From Deminuibacter soli (GTDB lineage: Bacteria > Bacteroidota > Bacteroidia > Chitinophagales > Chitinophagaceae), in assembly GCF_003412455.1 (NCBI RefSeq), contig NZ_QTJU01000001.1, forward strand, positions 806,001 to 870,000: a DNA stretch of 64,000 nt, in the 5' to 3' direction. Made by a program: the position numbers and the translations under genes. Below, piece by piece: positions 31,674 to 40,409 of the stretch; within the stretch, counting starts at the first letter, position 1; every line of letters starts with the position of its first letter. Below the pieces are notes generated by a model, which did no database searches, was not told the DNA's origin, and saw only the letters and a list, made by a program, of their open reading frames with translations.

Positions 31674-32898
31674 CTAAAAATTAACCAGCGCCTTTGCATA
31701 TTCAGCTTGAACGCCTAAGTCAAACCCGGCAAAATACTTCTCAGTAGTGGTCAGAGATTGATGGCCTAGACTTATACTCGCCAGTTTCATGGGCGCTCCA
31801 CTTTGCACTAAAATTGTGGCAAACGAATGCCGCGCTACGTAAGTAGTCAACTTCATTTCAAACTTCAAATCCTGCCCGATACGCTTTGTCCAATCGTTTG
31901 TAACGTGGGTAAACTGTTTTATTTTAGCCCGCATTAGTTCGTAGGAATCGCCTTTTTGTACAACATCAAAAATATAATCGTCTAGAGTTCCTCTCCTTGT
32001 ACCCCATTTTTGAATAATCCGGTCGATATGTGCATTTCTGGGAACGGTGATTATAATAGGATTAGCTTTCGTTTGACGTTTGGTTTTCTCCCCTGATAAA
32101 AGTGACATGGGAGGAATGCAGGTCTTTCCACTGTAACTGACCAATATCCATCATGTTCATGCCATTGCATAAGTAGCTAAATATCCAGAAGTCACGCGCT
32201 TTCTCCATTCCGGTTCCCGGTATGGGTATATATTCAAATATTTGCTTTATCTGTTGCAGGCTCAGTGCTTTTTTTACGTTCTTTCCGGTAGGTATTACAT
32301 ATTTCCGCTTTCCGAAGGGGTAGGCTTCGGGATTGATGACACCTTTCTCCATTGCTATATTCATAATGCACCTTATGGTGCGCCCCCGAATTCCAACGGT
32401 TGTTATAGACTTCCCTTCAGCAAGCAACCAGTTTTCATAGCCTTGTAGAAACTCTTTAGTGATCTCGCCAAACGTAAGGCGCTTTTTATATTCTAAGAGC
32501 GAATGAATAGCGGTTTGGTAAATATCCGCCGAGCCATATTGCTGGTTAGCCCGTAGCTGCCGGATGTATTCATGATAAGCTGCCTCAACCGTTTCAAACT
32601 GGATTTTCTGAGTAAAGAACTTTTGCTCAAAATAGGAAAACGAAAAAGGAGAAACCGACTCACAGCATTTTTGAGCCTCTATTTCTATGGCAGCAACCGC
32701 ATTTTTTATCTTCCGCAGCTTTCCCTTGGCATCCGCAGTATTAATAATATCCCATTCCTCATTTGTGGCCTCGTAGCCGGTGCTATAATACCTTCTGTTA
32801 CCTTTATAAGTAACCCGCAGCTTTAACGGAAAACGCGATTTACTATTAGATCTTCTAATGTCTGGCGTAACTTTTATGTTCACTCGCTCCTGTTTCAT
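31674..32898 (-). pseudogene. tyrosine integrase, frameshifted
   Basis: The first frame (from 32898) carries the SAM-like N-terminal and core-binding domains (KVTPDIRRSNSKSRFPLKLR ... FSYLCNGMNMMDIGQLQWKD) and stops after FIRGENQTSNES. Restoring one base at the A4 run (+ strand T4 at 32084-32087) gives FIRGEKTKRQTKANPIIITV and continues into the catalytic half with ARHSFATILVQ, LGHQSLTTTEKYF (H...R, H, nucleophile Y). Total about 407 aa, usual for Bacteroidetes mobilizable-element integrases. It is adjacent to the right att, the normal position. A sequencing error or true inactivation are both possible. Confidence 0.88.
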
Positions 32899-32913
32899 AC
32901 GTTTGGTGTTAGA

Positions 32914-32940
32914 ATTTGATACATGTTTTGATACATGTTT
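32914..32940 (+). repeat. right arm-type integrase site
   Basis: The pair TTTGATACATG, TTTGATACATG in tandem, same orientation and 26 of 27 bases identical to the left copy at 18149. It also lies in the integrase promoter region (starts 15 bp upstream of the ATG), so integrase or excisionase binding could autoregulate the gene. Confidence 0.7.
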
Positions 32941-33065
32941 CTTGAAAAATGACCGTTTTCAACCAGAAGCAAGTTAAAAAATAAAACTTCGTAAAAGTAT
33001 TAGGGTCAAGCGATTAGGAGGTAATCAGCAGTAAAACAAAGTAACTAAAAACTTAGTTTTTGGCG

Positions 33066-33108
33066 CTCATAATCAGGGGGTCCCAGGATCATGCCCTGGT
33101 GGGCCCAC
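33066..33108 (+). repeat. right att site: 3' part of tRNA-Met(CAT)
   Basis: Identical 43-bp copy of 18061-18103. The upstream bases (TTTGGCG) again do not complete the anticodon stem and there is no D-arm, so it is another 3' fragment. This is the right boundary of the mobilizable element; chromosome follows. Confidence 0.88.
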
Positions 33109-33141
33109 AAAAGCTACGAATTACAATCGTAGCTTTTTTTA
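33109..33141 (+). terminator. tRNA-Met terminator (chromosomal)
   Basis: A 9-bp stem AAGCTACGA / TCGTAGCTT with a T7 run right after the tRNA fragment. This is probably the native terminator of the original tRNA-Met gene, now displaced from the intact tRNA by both elements. Confidence 0.8.
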
Positions 33142-33350
33142 CGCCCATCCGGCAGCCTGCGCATTATCAACAGGGATAGCCACACTATATAATTTCTTCC
33201 AAAACAATGCGGCAGATGTTTTTTGCCTTACAGCGCTACCTTGGTTTCAGGCAGCAGGAAAGAATATCTTTTTTATTTCATTGCGTCATTTAGACACATT
33301 TATTCGGCAGTTGCATTTCTTTCGCTATATTCAATAAAAACTATTGCCGT

Positions 33351-34322
33351 ATGTATACGAGACGAAATTTTATACAAACCTCTGCACTCGCTGCTGCAGG
33401 GGCCATGCTTGCTCCCAAAGCATTGTTTGCCAAGGCTCCCGGGGAGCTTTCTTCCATTGGATTGCAGCTTTTCACCCTGCGTGAAGAACTGGCCAAAGAT
33501 GTAAAAACAACCATCCGGAAAGTAGCTGCTGTTGGTTATGGAAATGTAGAAACATTTTATGGTTACAGCGGCCCTGCTGCTGCCGCAAGCTTTTGGGGAC
33601 TGGATCCTAAAAGCTTCAAACAACTGCTCAGCGATAACAACCTGCGCTCGTACAGCGGGCACTATCAACTGAACGATTACCTTACCCGGGGCAATGGTAA
33701 AGATGATGCACTGAAAGCCCAGATTGAAGTAGCAGCCGAAGTTGGCCAGCAGCACTTTGTAATACCGGTACCGCCTTTTGCGCTCATTGATAAACTTACT
33801 GCAGCTGATTATAAATTTATGGCAGCACAAATGAACAAGGCAGGCGAACTGTGCAAAAAATCAAAACTGCAACTGGGCTACCACAACCATTTCTGGGAGT
33901 TTAAAACCCAGGAAGGCGGTAAAACCGGTTACGATATTATGCTGGAAGAAACAGAAAAAGACCTCGTAAGTTTTGAGCTGGATTTGTTCTGGATTACCAA
34001 GGCCGGCTTCCAGCCCCTGGATTATTTCAACAAGTACCCCGGCCGTTTTACCATGTGGCATGTGAAGGATATGGATAAGGCTCAATCTGACCCTATTTCC
34101 AGGGACAGCCTGGATCACGGTCATGTGATGAACATGGCTAAATCGGCAAAGTTTGCGGAAGTGGGCACCGGCAGCATTAATTTCAGCAGCATTTTCGCCG
34201 CAGCCAAAACTGCCGGTCTGCAACATATTTTTGTAGAGCAGGATGGTATTTATATGCCAGACAAATTTGAAAGCATCCGCCAGAGCTACAATTATGTAAA
34301 AAGCAACCTGGCACTGAAATAG
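33351..34322 (+). CDS. Tat-exported sugar isomerase/epimerase
   Basis: A 323-aa TIM-barrel protein of the xylose-isomerase-like family. The N-terminus YTRRNFIQTSALAAAGAML is a twin-arginine signal peptide with an AXA-type end (ALFA). Metal-ligand candidates are the YHNHFWEF motif, the Glu in VSFELDLFW, the His in FTMWHVKDMD and a late Glu (IFVEQDG). Bacteroidetes export such enzymes for periplasmic keto-sugar metabolism. First chromosomal gene after the integrated element; a strong terminator follows. Confidence 0.85.
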   Translation: MYTRRNFIQTSALAAAGAMLAPKALFAKAPGELSSIGLQLFTLREELAKDVKTTIRKVAAVGYGNVETFYGYSGPAAAASFWGLDPKSFKQLLSDNNLRSYSGHYQLNDYLTRGNGKDDALKAQIEVAAEVGQQHFVIPVPPFALIDKLTAADYKFMAAQMNKAGELCKKSKLQLGYHNHFWEFKTQEGGKTGYDIMLEETEKDLVSFELDLFWITKAGFQPLDYFNKYPGRFTMWHVKDMDKAQSDPISRDSLDHGHVMNMAKSAKFAEVGTGSINFSSIFAAAKTAGLQHIFVEQDGIYMPDKFESIRQSYNYVKSNLALK

Positions 34323-34332
34323 CCAAACATTA

Positions 34333-34388
34333 GTCAGTGTTATGCAGGCAGACGATGAACCTGCAGCAGCATAACACTGACATTTTAT
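34333..34388. terminator. bidirectional terminator
   Basis: A 13-bp stem (GTCAGTGTTATGC / GCATAACACTGAC) with an inner GCAGG/CCTGC pair, followed by ATTTTATT. It separates two convergent genes. Confidence 0.75.
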
Positions 34389-34397
34389 TGCGTGTAT

Positions 34398-34772
34398 TTA
34401 TTTTTTAGCAGCGGCTTCCAGTACAGGGCGCGGATCGAAAATAACCCTGATCATGTTGATTTTCTCATTTTCTACATGGTACCAGCCGAAAGCAGGCACC
34501 GGCATTTCGTTCATATACACATCGTAAAACACGCAAACGTCTTCTTCATCGGTAAATACCTTCATTACATCGTAGTGAAATTTCATACGCTTCATGTCGT
34601 TAAAATAAGCATCAGCGCCATTGCGTGTGCCCAGCACGCCGATAAAAGCCAGTTCTTCACTGGCAAGCGTGCGCGCCGTTTCGTAATCTTCCTTGTTTAA
34701 AGCCTGAAGGAAAGACAACACCGTGTCTTTTGCTGCGTCTGCAACGGGTGTAGTTAAATTGATATCTGCCAT
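34398..34772 (-). CDS. NTF2-like / SnoaL-fold protein
   Basis: A 124-aa NTF2-like protein (VLSFLQALNKEDYETARTLA, then FIGVLGTRNGADAYFNDM and the beta sheet ending MIRVIFDP). No signal peptide, so cytoplasmic. Such folds are binding proteins or small enzymes; substrate not deducible. Confidence 0.75.
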   Translation of the reverse strand: MADINLTTPVADAAKDTVLSFLQALNKEDYETARTLASEELAFIGVLGTRNGADAYFNDMKRMKFHYDVMKVFTDEEDVCVFYDVYMNEMPVPAFGWYHVENEKINMIRVIFDPRPVLEAAAKK

Positions 34773-34868
34773 AACATATTCGTTTTAGATGCTGCCCGGA
34801 ATATTGAGCCTTTACAGTAACAAAAAAGCCGGAACAAAGTTCCGGCTGCATGGCATAGGATCAATACT

Positions 34869-35741
34869 TTACAACGGTGCGCTATACCTGTATCCTGTTT
34901 GGCGGGTAACAAACACATTGCCTTTGGGCACCATGTATTCGATCGTGATTCCCTCTGCACCGGCCCATTCTGTTACCAGTTCGGGATCGCCATTGTTATC
35001 GAAAGCCGCCAGCAGGTGATAATTATCAAAACCAAACTCCCCGCCATCGTCAACACCCCAGGTACTGGTGCTATCGAATTTTGCGGCATAGTCGCGGCTG
35101 ATAATATCCCCGTGTTTGGTGGCAACCAGCGATACGAGCACAGAATCAAGCTTACGCTCAAATTCAACCAGGTAAACACCGGCACCGGCAGCCAAACCGG
35201 CTACGGCATGAATACTTTTAATCCTTCTTCTTTTGGATGATTCCAGCTGTGCCTTTACTTCGGCAGAGAGGTTGCTGCCCGGTGCAGGACTTCTATCCAG
35301 CAGGTGATGCTGCTGCAGAAAGGCAGCATTGGTAAGCAATACAGTCTCTTCTTCCGTATTTACCGGCTGCTGCAGTTTAAAAATTGCACCGGCGCTTTGT
35401 GCAAAATTATCTGCCAGCTGGCGACCATTGTCGTTTGCACCGGCAGGCAATTGTTTTACGAAAGTGCAATGCTGCTGTGTATTTTTTATGATAACTTCTG
35501 TGAAGGCAGCAGCGTTAACCTGGTTGCCTGTATCAGCTTTTGGCAGCAATACTTCAGTACCGGATTGGTTGGCAAATGCAAAGGCAAGAACCGGTTGTGC
35601 GCCTGCAGTAGTGGTTTGCTGAACAGCTCCGGCAGCTGCTGTACTGTTGTCTTTTATGGTGTTGTTGTTTACAGGCCCGCTGCAGGCAGCGAACAGTACG
35701 AATATCAGCCAGTGTTTTTTTAGTGAAAGGGTCGTATTCAT
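34869..35741 (-). CDS. lipoprotein, 290 aa
   Basis: The N-terminus LKKHWLIFVLFAACSGPVN has a lipobox (LFAAC), giving an envelope lipoprotein. The mature part is Ala/Gln/Thr-rich at first, then contains an alpha/beta domain ending WGVDDGGEFGFDNYHLLAAF, DNNGDPELVTEW, typical of calcium- or repeat-like motifs. No family recognised. A second lipoprotein is encoded 30 bp upstream on the same strand, so the two are probably co-transcribed. Confidence 0.65.
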   Translation of the reverse strand: MNTTLSLKKHWLIFVLFAACSGPVNNNTIKDNSTAAAGAVQQTTTAGAQPVLAFAFANQSGTEVLLPKADTGNQVNAAAFTEVIIKNTQQHCTFVKQLPAGANDNGRQLADNFAQSAGAIFKLQQPVNTEEETVLLTNAAFLQQHHLLDRSPAPGSNLSAEVKAQLESSKRRRIKSIHAVAGLAAGAGVYLVEFERKLDSVLVSLVATKHGDIISRDYAAKFDSTSTWGVDDGGEFGFDNYHLLAAFDNNGDPELVTEWAGAEGITIEYMVPKGNVFVTRQTGYRYSAPL

Positions 35742-35771
35742 GGATATGTTATCTCTTTGCGAAAAAGATGG

Positions 35772-36164
35772 TTACTGCTGTGTATATTTTTTTACCTGTA
35801 CCTGTAACAGGCCCAGTACCGTAAGTGTATCGCCGCTTACCTGCAGTTTATCACCTGGCTGGAAGCTGCGAAACTCCTTTTGCAGGTTTATAAAACTCAT
35901 CATAGCCCTGAAACTGGTACCGTTTGCTGCTTTCATCACTGCAACATATCCGTCTTTTCCGCGCTGAATTTCTGTGATGGTACCACTTGCAGTGTACACG
36001 CTATCTTTAGGCGCAACCTGTGTTGCAACACTGTCTTTTGTTTCCTTTGCAGCAACAGTACTGTCACCTGACGCAGGATTGTTTTGCTTTGATGAAGAAC
36101 AGGCAACGGCTGTTGACATAATAATAACGGCTGCAGCTAAAACTTGTTTGTTGAAACGTTTCAT
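35772..36164 (-). CDS. small lipoprotein, 130 aa
   Basis: Signal peptide with lipobox (AAAVIIMSTAVACSSSK), a Ser/Thr/Lys linker and a small beta domain (SGTITEIQRGKDGYVAVM ... GDKLQVSGDTLTVLG) resembling an OB-like fold. First gene of a probable two-lipoprotein operon with the 290-aa protein. The upstream 284 bp to the Fpg-like gene hold no clear feature. Confidence 0.6.
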   Translation of the reverse strand: MKRFNKQVLAAAVIIMSTAVACSSSKQNNPASGDSTVAAKETKDSVATQVAPKDSVYTASGTITEIQRGKDGYVAVMKAANGTSFRAMMSFINLQKEFRSFQPGDKLQVSGDTLTVLGLLQVQVKKYTQQ

Positions 36165-36448
36165 ATCTAGTTTTTGGGTTTACCTTATTCATTGTTTTCG
36201 TACAACCCTTTTACGTGTTTCTTCCCGAGATTGCTGGCATACGTTAAAAAAGTTGCCGGGCCGTTTTTAAAATTATTGCGGGTTGCTGTGCCGCAGCACA
36301 CCAGCCAACGGTTAGTAAACATAGCGTGCACAAGGTATTTTATCGGCGCAAGATACTCCAAATAACAGCATGGCCGGGGTAATCAGTCAGGTGTGATTAT
36401 TGTGGAATAAATCCGTTCACCGAACTGTTCCATTCAAACAAAGATCTT

Positions 36449-37228
36449 ATGCCAGAATTACCCGATTTGCAGGCATTTAGTCAAAACCTGCACAAAAAAC
36501 TGTCAGGCAAAACATTGAAAGATGTAAAACTGGCCAATGCCAAAAGCAGCAGCAGTTCTGCAGCCGCTTTTAAAAAAACACTGGCAGGGTTGCAGCTGAA
36601 AAAAGTGTACCGGGAAGGCAAGGAACTGCGCTTCAGGTTTGACAAAGGGGAAATACTGGGCATGCATTTAATGCTTAACGGCAAACTACAGCTGGACGAG
36701 AAATACCAGCCGTACAAAAGCGCAGTTGTTGAATTGTTGTTTGATGACGGGACCAGCCTTGTACTCACTGATTTCCGGGGATTGGCCAAGGTGTCGCTAA
36801 ACCCTGCAGAAGAAGACGTACCCGATGCCTTATCCGATACACTGACAGAAACCTACCTGCAGGAAAAGCTGGGCGCCACACGTACGCCGGTAAAAAAAGT
36901 GTTGCTTGATCAGCATATAATCCGGGGCATTGGCAATGCCTATGCAGATGAAATATTGTGGGATGCAAGGTTATCTCCTTTTTCGGCCAGTAATAAAATA
37001 CCGGTGGGTAAAATCAAAACATTGCTGCATTCGATCCGGAAAGTATTGCAGCACGCAGAAAAGCAAATTCTGAAAGCGAATCCCGATATTATCAGCGGGG
37101 AACTGCGTGATTTTTTGGTGATTCACCAGCACAGTCTTACACATAGCCCAACGGGCGGCATTATTAAGCAGGAAGAGATGAATAAAAGAAGCACCTATTT
37201 TACAGATGAGCAGGAGCTGTTTAAATAA
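36449..37228 (+). CDS. Fpg/Nei-like DNA glycosylase, zincless
   Basis: A 259-aa formamidopyrimidine/endonuclease VIII-family glycosylase. MPELPD supplies the catalytic Pro2/Glu3, REGKELRFRF a conserved Lys, and IRGIGNAYADEILWDA the H2TH region. The C-terminus has no CxxC zinc finger; instead GGIIKQEEMNKRSTYFTDEQ keeps the spacing and the Arg, as in zincless-finger NEIL1-type enzymes. It removes oxidised bases and cleaves AP sites. Not fused or truncated. Confidence 0.82.
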   Translation: MPELPDLQAFSQNLHKKLSGKTLKDVKLANAKSSSSSAAAFKKTLAGLQLKKVYREGKELRFRFDKGEILGMHLMLNGKLQLDEKYQPYKSAVVELLFDDGTSLVLTDFRGLAKVSLNPAEEDVPDALSDTLTETYLQEKLGATRTPVKKVLLDQHIIRGIGNAYADEILWDARLSPFSASNKIPVGKIKTLLHSIRKVLQHAEKQILKANPDIISGELRDFLVIHQHSLTHSPTGGIIKQEEMNKRSTYFTDEQELFK

Positions 37229-37239
37229 GCAGCGCTGGT

Positions 37240-37758
37240 TTATAGGGCAGGAACCTCTTTCTCCATTTCAACAAAATGCAAACCGCCTACCGGCATACCG
37301 ATACCGGGAGGTAATGCAATGGTTTTGCCTGTACGCACATAGCCGCGCCGTTCGTACCAGTTAATTAATTCGGTTCGTTTATTTACTACGGTTATTACTA
37401 TGCGGCTGCATTGGTGTGACTGTGCGTATTGCACGCCAAAATCGAGCATAAAGCGACCAATACCGGCGGCCTGTAAGGCCGGTTGTACAGAAAGCAGCCC
37501 CAGGTAAACATACCCATCCTGTAATTCAAGAAGTACACAGCCGAGCAGGGCACCAGCGGCATTGCTGCATTTAAACAAGGTTTTGCCGGGCTGCTGCAAT
37601 AAATCAAACACCCCATTTTCGGTAATTCTTTCGCCGGCGATAAATGCCGCTTCGTTGGTCCACCCCTCGCCTTCGCTGCGGTAGGCGCTGTTCACGAGTT
37701 GTGTAATACCGGCAACATCGGTTGATGTTGCCGGTGATAGTATCAGGTTTTGTATCAT
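37240..37758 (-). CDS. GNAT-family acetyltransferase
   Basis: A 172-aa Gcn5-related acetyltransferase. The LGLLSVQPALQAAGIGRFML segment is motif A with the Q-x-x-G-x-G/A acetyl-CoA loop; VNKRTELINWYERRGYVRTG is motif B. Substrate unknown. It is convergent with the Fpg-like gene and directly downstream (3 bp) of the M28 peptidase. Confidence 0.82.
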   Translation of the reverse strand: MIQNLILSPATSTDVAGITQLVNSAYRSEGEGWTNEAAFIAGERITENGVFDLLQQPGKTLFKCSNAAGALLGCVLLELQDGYVYLGLLSVQPALQAAGIGRFMLDFGVQYAQSHQCSRIVITVVNKRTELINWYERRGYVRTGKTIALPPGIGMPVGGLHFVEMEKEVPAL

Positions 37759-37761
37759 ACT

Positions 37762-39351
37762 TTAGTCCATTCCGCCTTTGCGTGTTGCTTTTACCGGGGC
37801 AGGCCATTGCATTTGCTCGCCGGTGCGGTTGTTAACCGGCAGCACACTTTTTTCGCGTGATGTTTTTGCGGGATCTTCACTGGCTTCATACGCGAGGATG
37901 GCAGTGAGGATGGCATTGTTGCGCAGATCATCAAACACAATTTTATCGTACGTATCGCGGTTGGTATGCCAGGTATAACTGCCATACGACCAGTTGAGCG
38001 CGCCCAATGAAAATGCAGGTGCACCGGCAGCTACAAACGAAGCAAAATCTGACCCGCCACCGCCGGGTGTGCCGGGGAAATGCGTTTGAACAGAATCGCG
38101 GATATAAGACGGCGCAGGCTGCAACCAGCGTGTTAAATATTCATAGGCATGCAGGAAACCCTGTCCGGACAGGTTTACAATACGGCCGGTACCATTGTCC
38201 TGGTTAAACAGCGCCTGTATATTTTTTACAATCTCAGGATGGTCTTCTACAAAGGCCCTCGAGCCGTTAAGCCCCTGCTCTTCGCTGCCCCAGTGACCAA
38301 CAAGAATGGTGCGTTTGGGATTGGGATATACTTTTTTAAGAATGCGCATGGCTTCCATCATGGTGAGTGTGCCGGTACCATTGTCTGTAGCGCCGGTGCC
38401 GCCATCCCATGAATCGAAGTGAGCAGAAAGCATTACGTATTCGTCTGGTTTTTCTGTGCCTTTGATTTCGGCGATGGTATTAAATACCGGTACCGGGCCT
38501 CTTTCTTTTGATTCGGTGTGTACGCTGATTTTAGGATTATCACCCGATTCAGTTAACCTGTACAGCATGCCATAATCTTCCAGTGCAATGTCGATGGTGG
38601 GAATGGTTTTGGTATAAGCACCAAAGATTTTGTCAACGCCAAAACCGGCAGACCAGTTGGAGCCCACAACGCCTGCTGCACCTGCTTTTTCCAGCACCAG
38701 GGGTAAGGTTTTGCTGGTGTATCCTGTTTTCTTGATACGGTTGGCCCAGGCTTCGGTTTGTGCAGTGCGGTCTTTCTTCATTTTTTCAAATGATTCTTTG
38801 GTCGCAAATTCCTGCCAGTTGTAATCGGGACGACCGGTAGGCTGACACATGGAAACCATCACAAACTTACCTTTTACATTGGGCAGCCATTGCTGGAAAG
38901 CCATTGAATCGGCAACATCTGGCAGAATTACGAGCGTTGCTTCCACCGTGTTTTTACCCATGCCAGGGCTCCAGGCAAGCTGTGTGGCTTCGAGTGATTT
39001 TACGCGGGGGTAAACCAGGTCAATATGTGATATACCACGCTCCCATCCACGCCATTCGCCCCATTTTTCATTGTGGGCCTCAATGCCCCAGGCGGCGTAT
39101 TTGGCCACAGCCCATTGGTTGGCCTTTTCCATTTGCGGTGTGCCTACAAGGCGTGGGCCAATACCATCGAACAGCTCATGCGCCAGTTTCTGTAATTGTG
39201 AATTGTCTGTCGCTTCTTTTACAATATTGTCGATAACGGGATTTTTCGACTGGGCAATGCCTTTGCCCGAAACCATTACCAGCGCAACCATTGCCGGTGC
39301 GGCAACTGCGTAGCGGTAAATGTTGTGCAGATAGTCAGTTGTTTTTCTCAT
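37762..39351 (-). CDS. exported M28-family metallopeptidase
   Basis: A 529-aa peptidase with an N-terminal membrane/signal segment (AAPAMVALVMVSGKGIAQ). The di-zinc site is visible as MLSAHFDSWDGGTGATDNGT (H, D), HWGSEEQGLNGS (E/E) and a late His near YTWHTNRDTYDK. A PA-like insert (residues about 120-260) precedes the catalytic core, as in glutamate-carboxypeptidase-like exopeptidases. Periplasmic peptide degradation is the expected role. Confidence 0.87.
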   Translation of the reverse strand: MRKTTDYLHNIYRYAVAAPAMVALVMVSGKGIAQSKNPVIDNIVKEATDNSQLQKLAHELFDGIGPRLVGTPQMEKANQWAVAKYAAWGIEAHNEKWGEWRGWERGISHIDLVYPRVKSLEATQLAWSPGMGKNTVEATLVILPDVADSMAFQQWLPNVKGKFVMVSMCQPTGRPDYNWQEFATKESFEKMKKDRTAQTEAWANRIKKTGYTSKTLPLVLEKAGAAGVVGSNWSAGFGVDKIFGAYTKTIPTIDIALEDYGMLYRLTESGDNPKISVHTESKERGPVPVFNTIAEIKGTEKPDEYVMLSAHFDSWDGGTGATDNGTGTLTMMEAMRILKKVYPNPKRTILVGHWGSEEQGLNGSRAFVEDHPEIVKNIQALFNQDNGTGRIVNLSGQGFLHAYEYLTRWLQPAPSYIRDSVQTHFPGTPGGGGSDFASFVAAGAPAFSLGALNWSYGSYTWHTNRDTYDKIVFDDLRNNAILTAILAYEASEDPAKTSREKSVLPVNNRTGEQMQWPAPVKATRKGGMD

Positions 39352-39377
39352 GCCCTAATTTAGGCATTCACAAGGAA

Positions 39378-39506
39378 ATGAAAACTTGCTTCGATGAACT
39401 GCGGTTTTCTTTCGCTGCAAGCGAATACCAGGTTATTGATACCTGCAACTGTGAGCAGTGTAAGGAGATATTGTACTTCCGAAAACAATCTTTCACAAAT
39501 ATTTGA
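39378..39506 (+). CDS. possible small Cys-rich protein, 42 aa
   Basis: A 42-codon frame (MKTCFDELRFSFAASEYQVI...) with DTCNCEQCKEI, a small Cys cluster. AAGG lies too close to the ATG for a normal ribosome-binding site. It could be a real small protein or chance; the rest of the 39352-39583 gap shows nothing else. Confidence 0.3.
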   Translation: MKTCFDELRFSFAASEYQVIDTCNCEQCKEILYFRKQSFTNI

Positions 39507-39583
39507 AAGTTCAGAATTTTAGAATAGTTTTGTATCCGAAAGCGCTTTCAACCCAACTAACTTATTCACTTAAACGGTAAACG

Positions 39584-40402
39584 ATGAAAACGTTAAAGAA
39601 TCATACTATTCTTTACGACGCCGAATGCCCTATGTGCAGCTTGTACACCGGCGCTTTCCAGCAAACAAAAATGCTCGGTGAAAACGGCAGGTTTCCCTAC
39701 CAGGAAATGCCGGAAACGCTTTGCCCGCTGCTGAACCAGCAACGCGCGGTAAATGAAATAGCACTGGTAAACACTACAACCGGCGAAGTGCTGTACGGCG
39801 TTGAAAGCCTGTTTGCCATACTCGGCAATGCATGGCCGGTTTTTAAACCGCTGTTTCGTTTTAAACCATTTGCGTGGCTGATGGCGAAGGCCTATGCCTT
39901 TATTTCCTATAACCGGCGGGTTATTATTCCACCGCCACTGCATGCGGCAGCCTATCCCTATCAACCTTCGTTCCGGCTGCGTTACCGTATTGCTTATTTA
40001 TTGGTAAGCTGCTTTATCACGGCATTGATTTTATCGCACTACACGCCCTTGCTTTACCCGCTTTTACCGGCAGGCAATTTCTACCGCGAATATGCCATAT
40101 GCCTTGGCCAGCTGCTGGTACAGGGCTTATTGGTTGCCTTGCATGCGGGAAAACAATTATGGACTTACCTGGGTAACATGATGACGGTTTCGCTGGCAGG
40201 CGCCCTGGCCTTGTTGCCCATGCTGCTGACCGCCAGCCTTACACACATAAACCCGGTAACGGCAGCTGTTTACTTTGCAGTGGTGGTGGCACTTATGTTC
40301 GCAGAACATTACCGCCGTACCCGGTTGCTGCAACTAAACTGGCTGCCAACGTTGACCTGGGTTTTGTACCGTGTACTTGTATTGTATTTCCTGTTAGCTT
40401 AA
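39584..40402 (+). CDS. DCC-type membrane protein (DUF393 family)
   Basis: A 272-aa protein. The N-terminal domain begins LYDAECPMCSLYTG, the DxxC-x-x-C motif of DCC thiol-disulfide-like proteins, followed by four or five membrane helices in the C-terminal half (IAYLLVSCFITALILSHYT onward). The combination suggests a membrane-bound redox protein. It is followed 7 bp later by an epimerase on the same strand. Confidence 0.75.
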   Translation: MKTLKNHTILYDAECPMCSLYTGAFQQTKMLGENGRFPYQEMPETLCPLLNQQRAVNEIALVNTTTGEVLYGVESLFAILGNAWPVFKPLFRFKPFAWLMAKAYAFISYNRRVIIPPPLHAAAYPYQPSFRLRYRIAYLLVSCFITALILSHYTPLLYPLLPAGNFYREYAICLGQLLVQGLLVALHAGKQLWTYLGNMMTVSLAGALALLPMLLTASLTHINPVTAAVYFAVVVALMFAEHYRRTRLLQLNWLPTLTWVLYRVLVLYFLLA

Positions 40403-40409
40403 AAAAAAG

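Noticed and set aside
32060-32144. Programmed frameshift in the integrase
   Set aside because: A +1 shift would be required and there is no slippery rare-codon/stop context at the junction; one-base loss in an A4 run explains it more simply.
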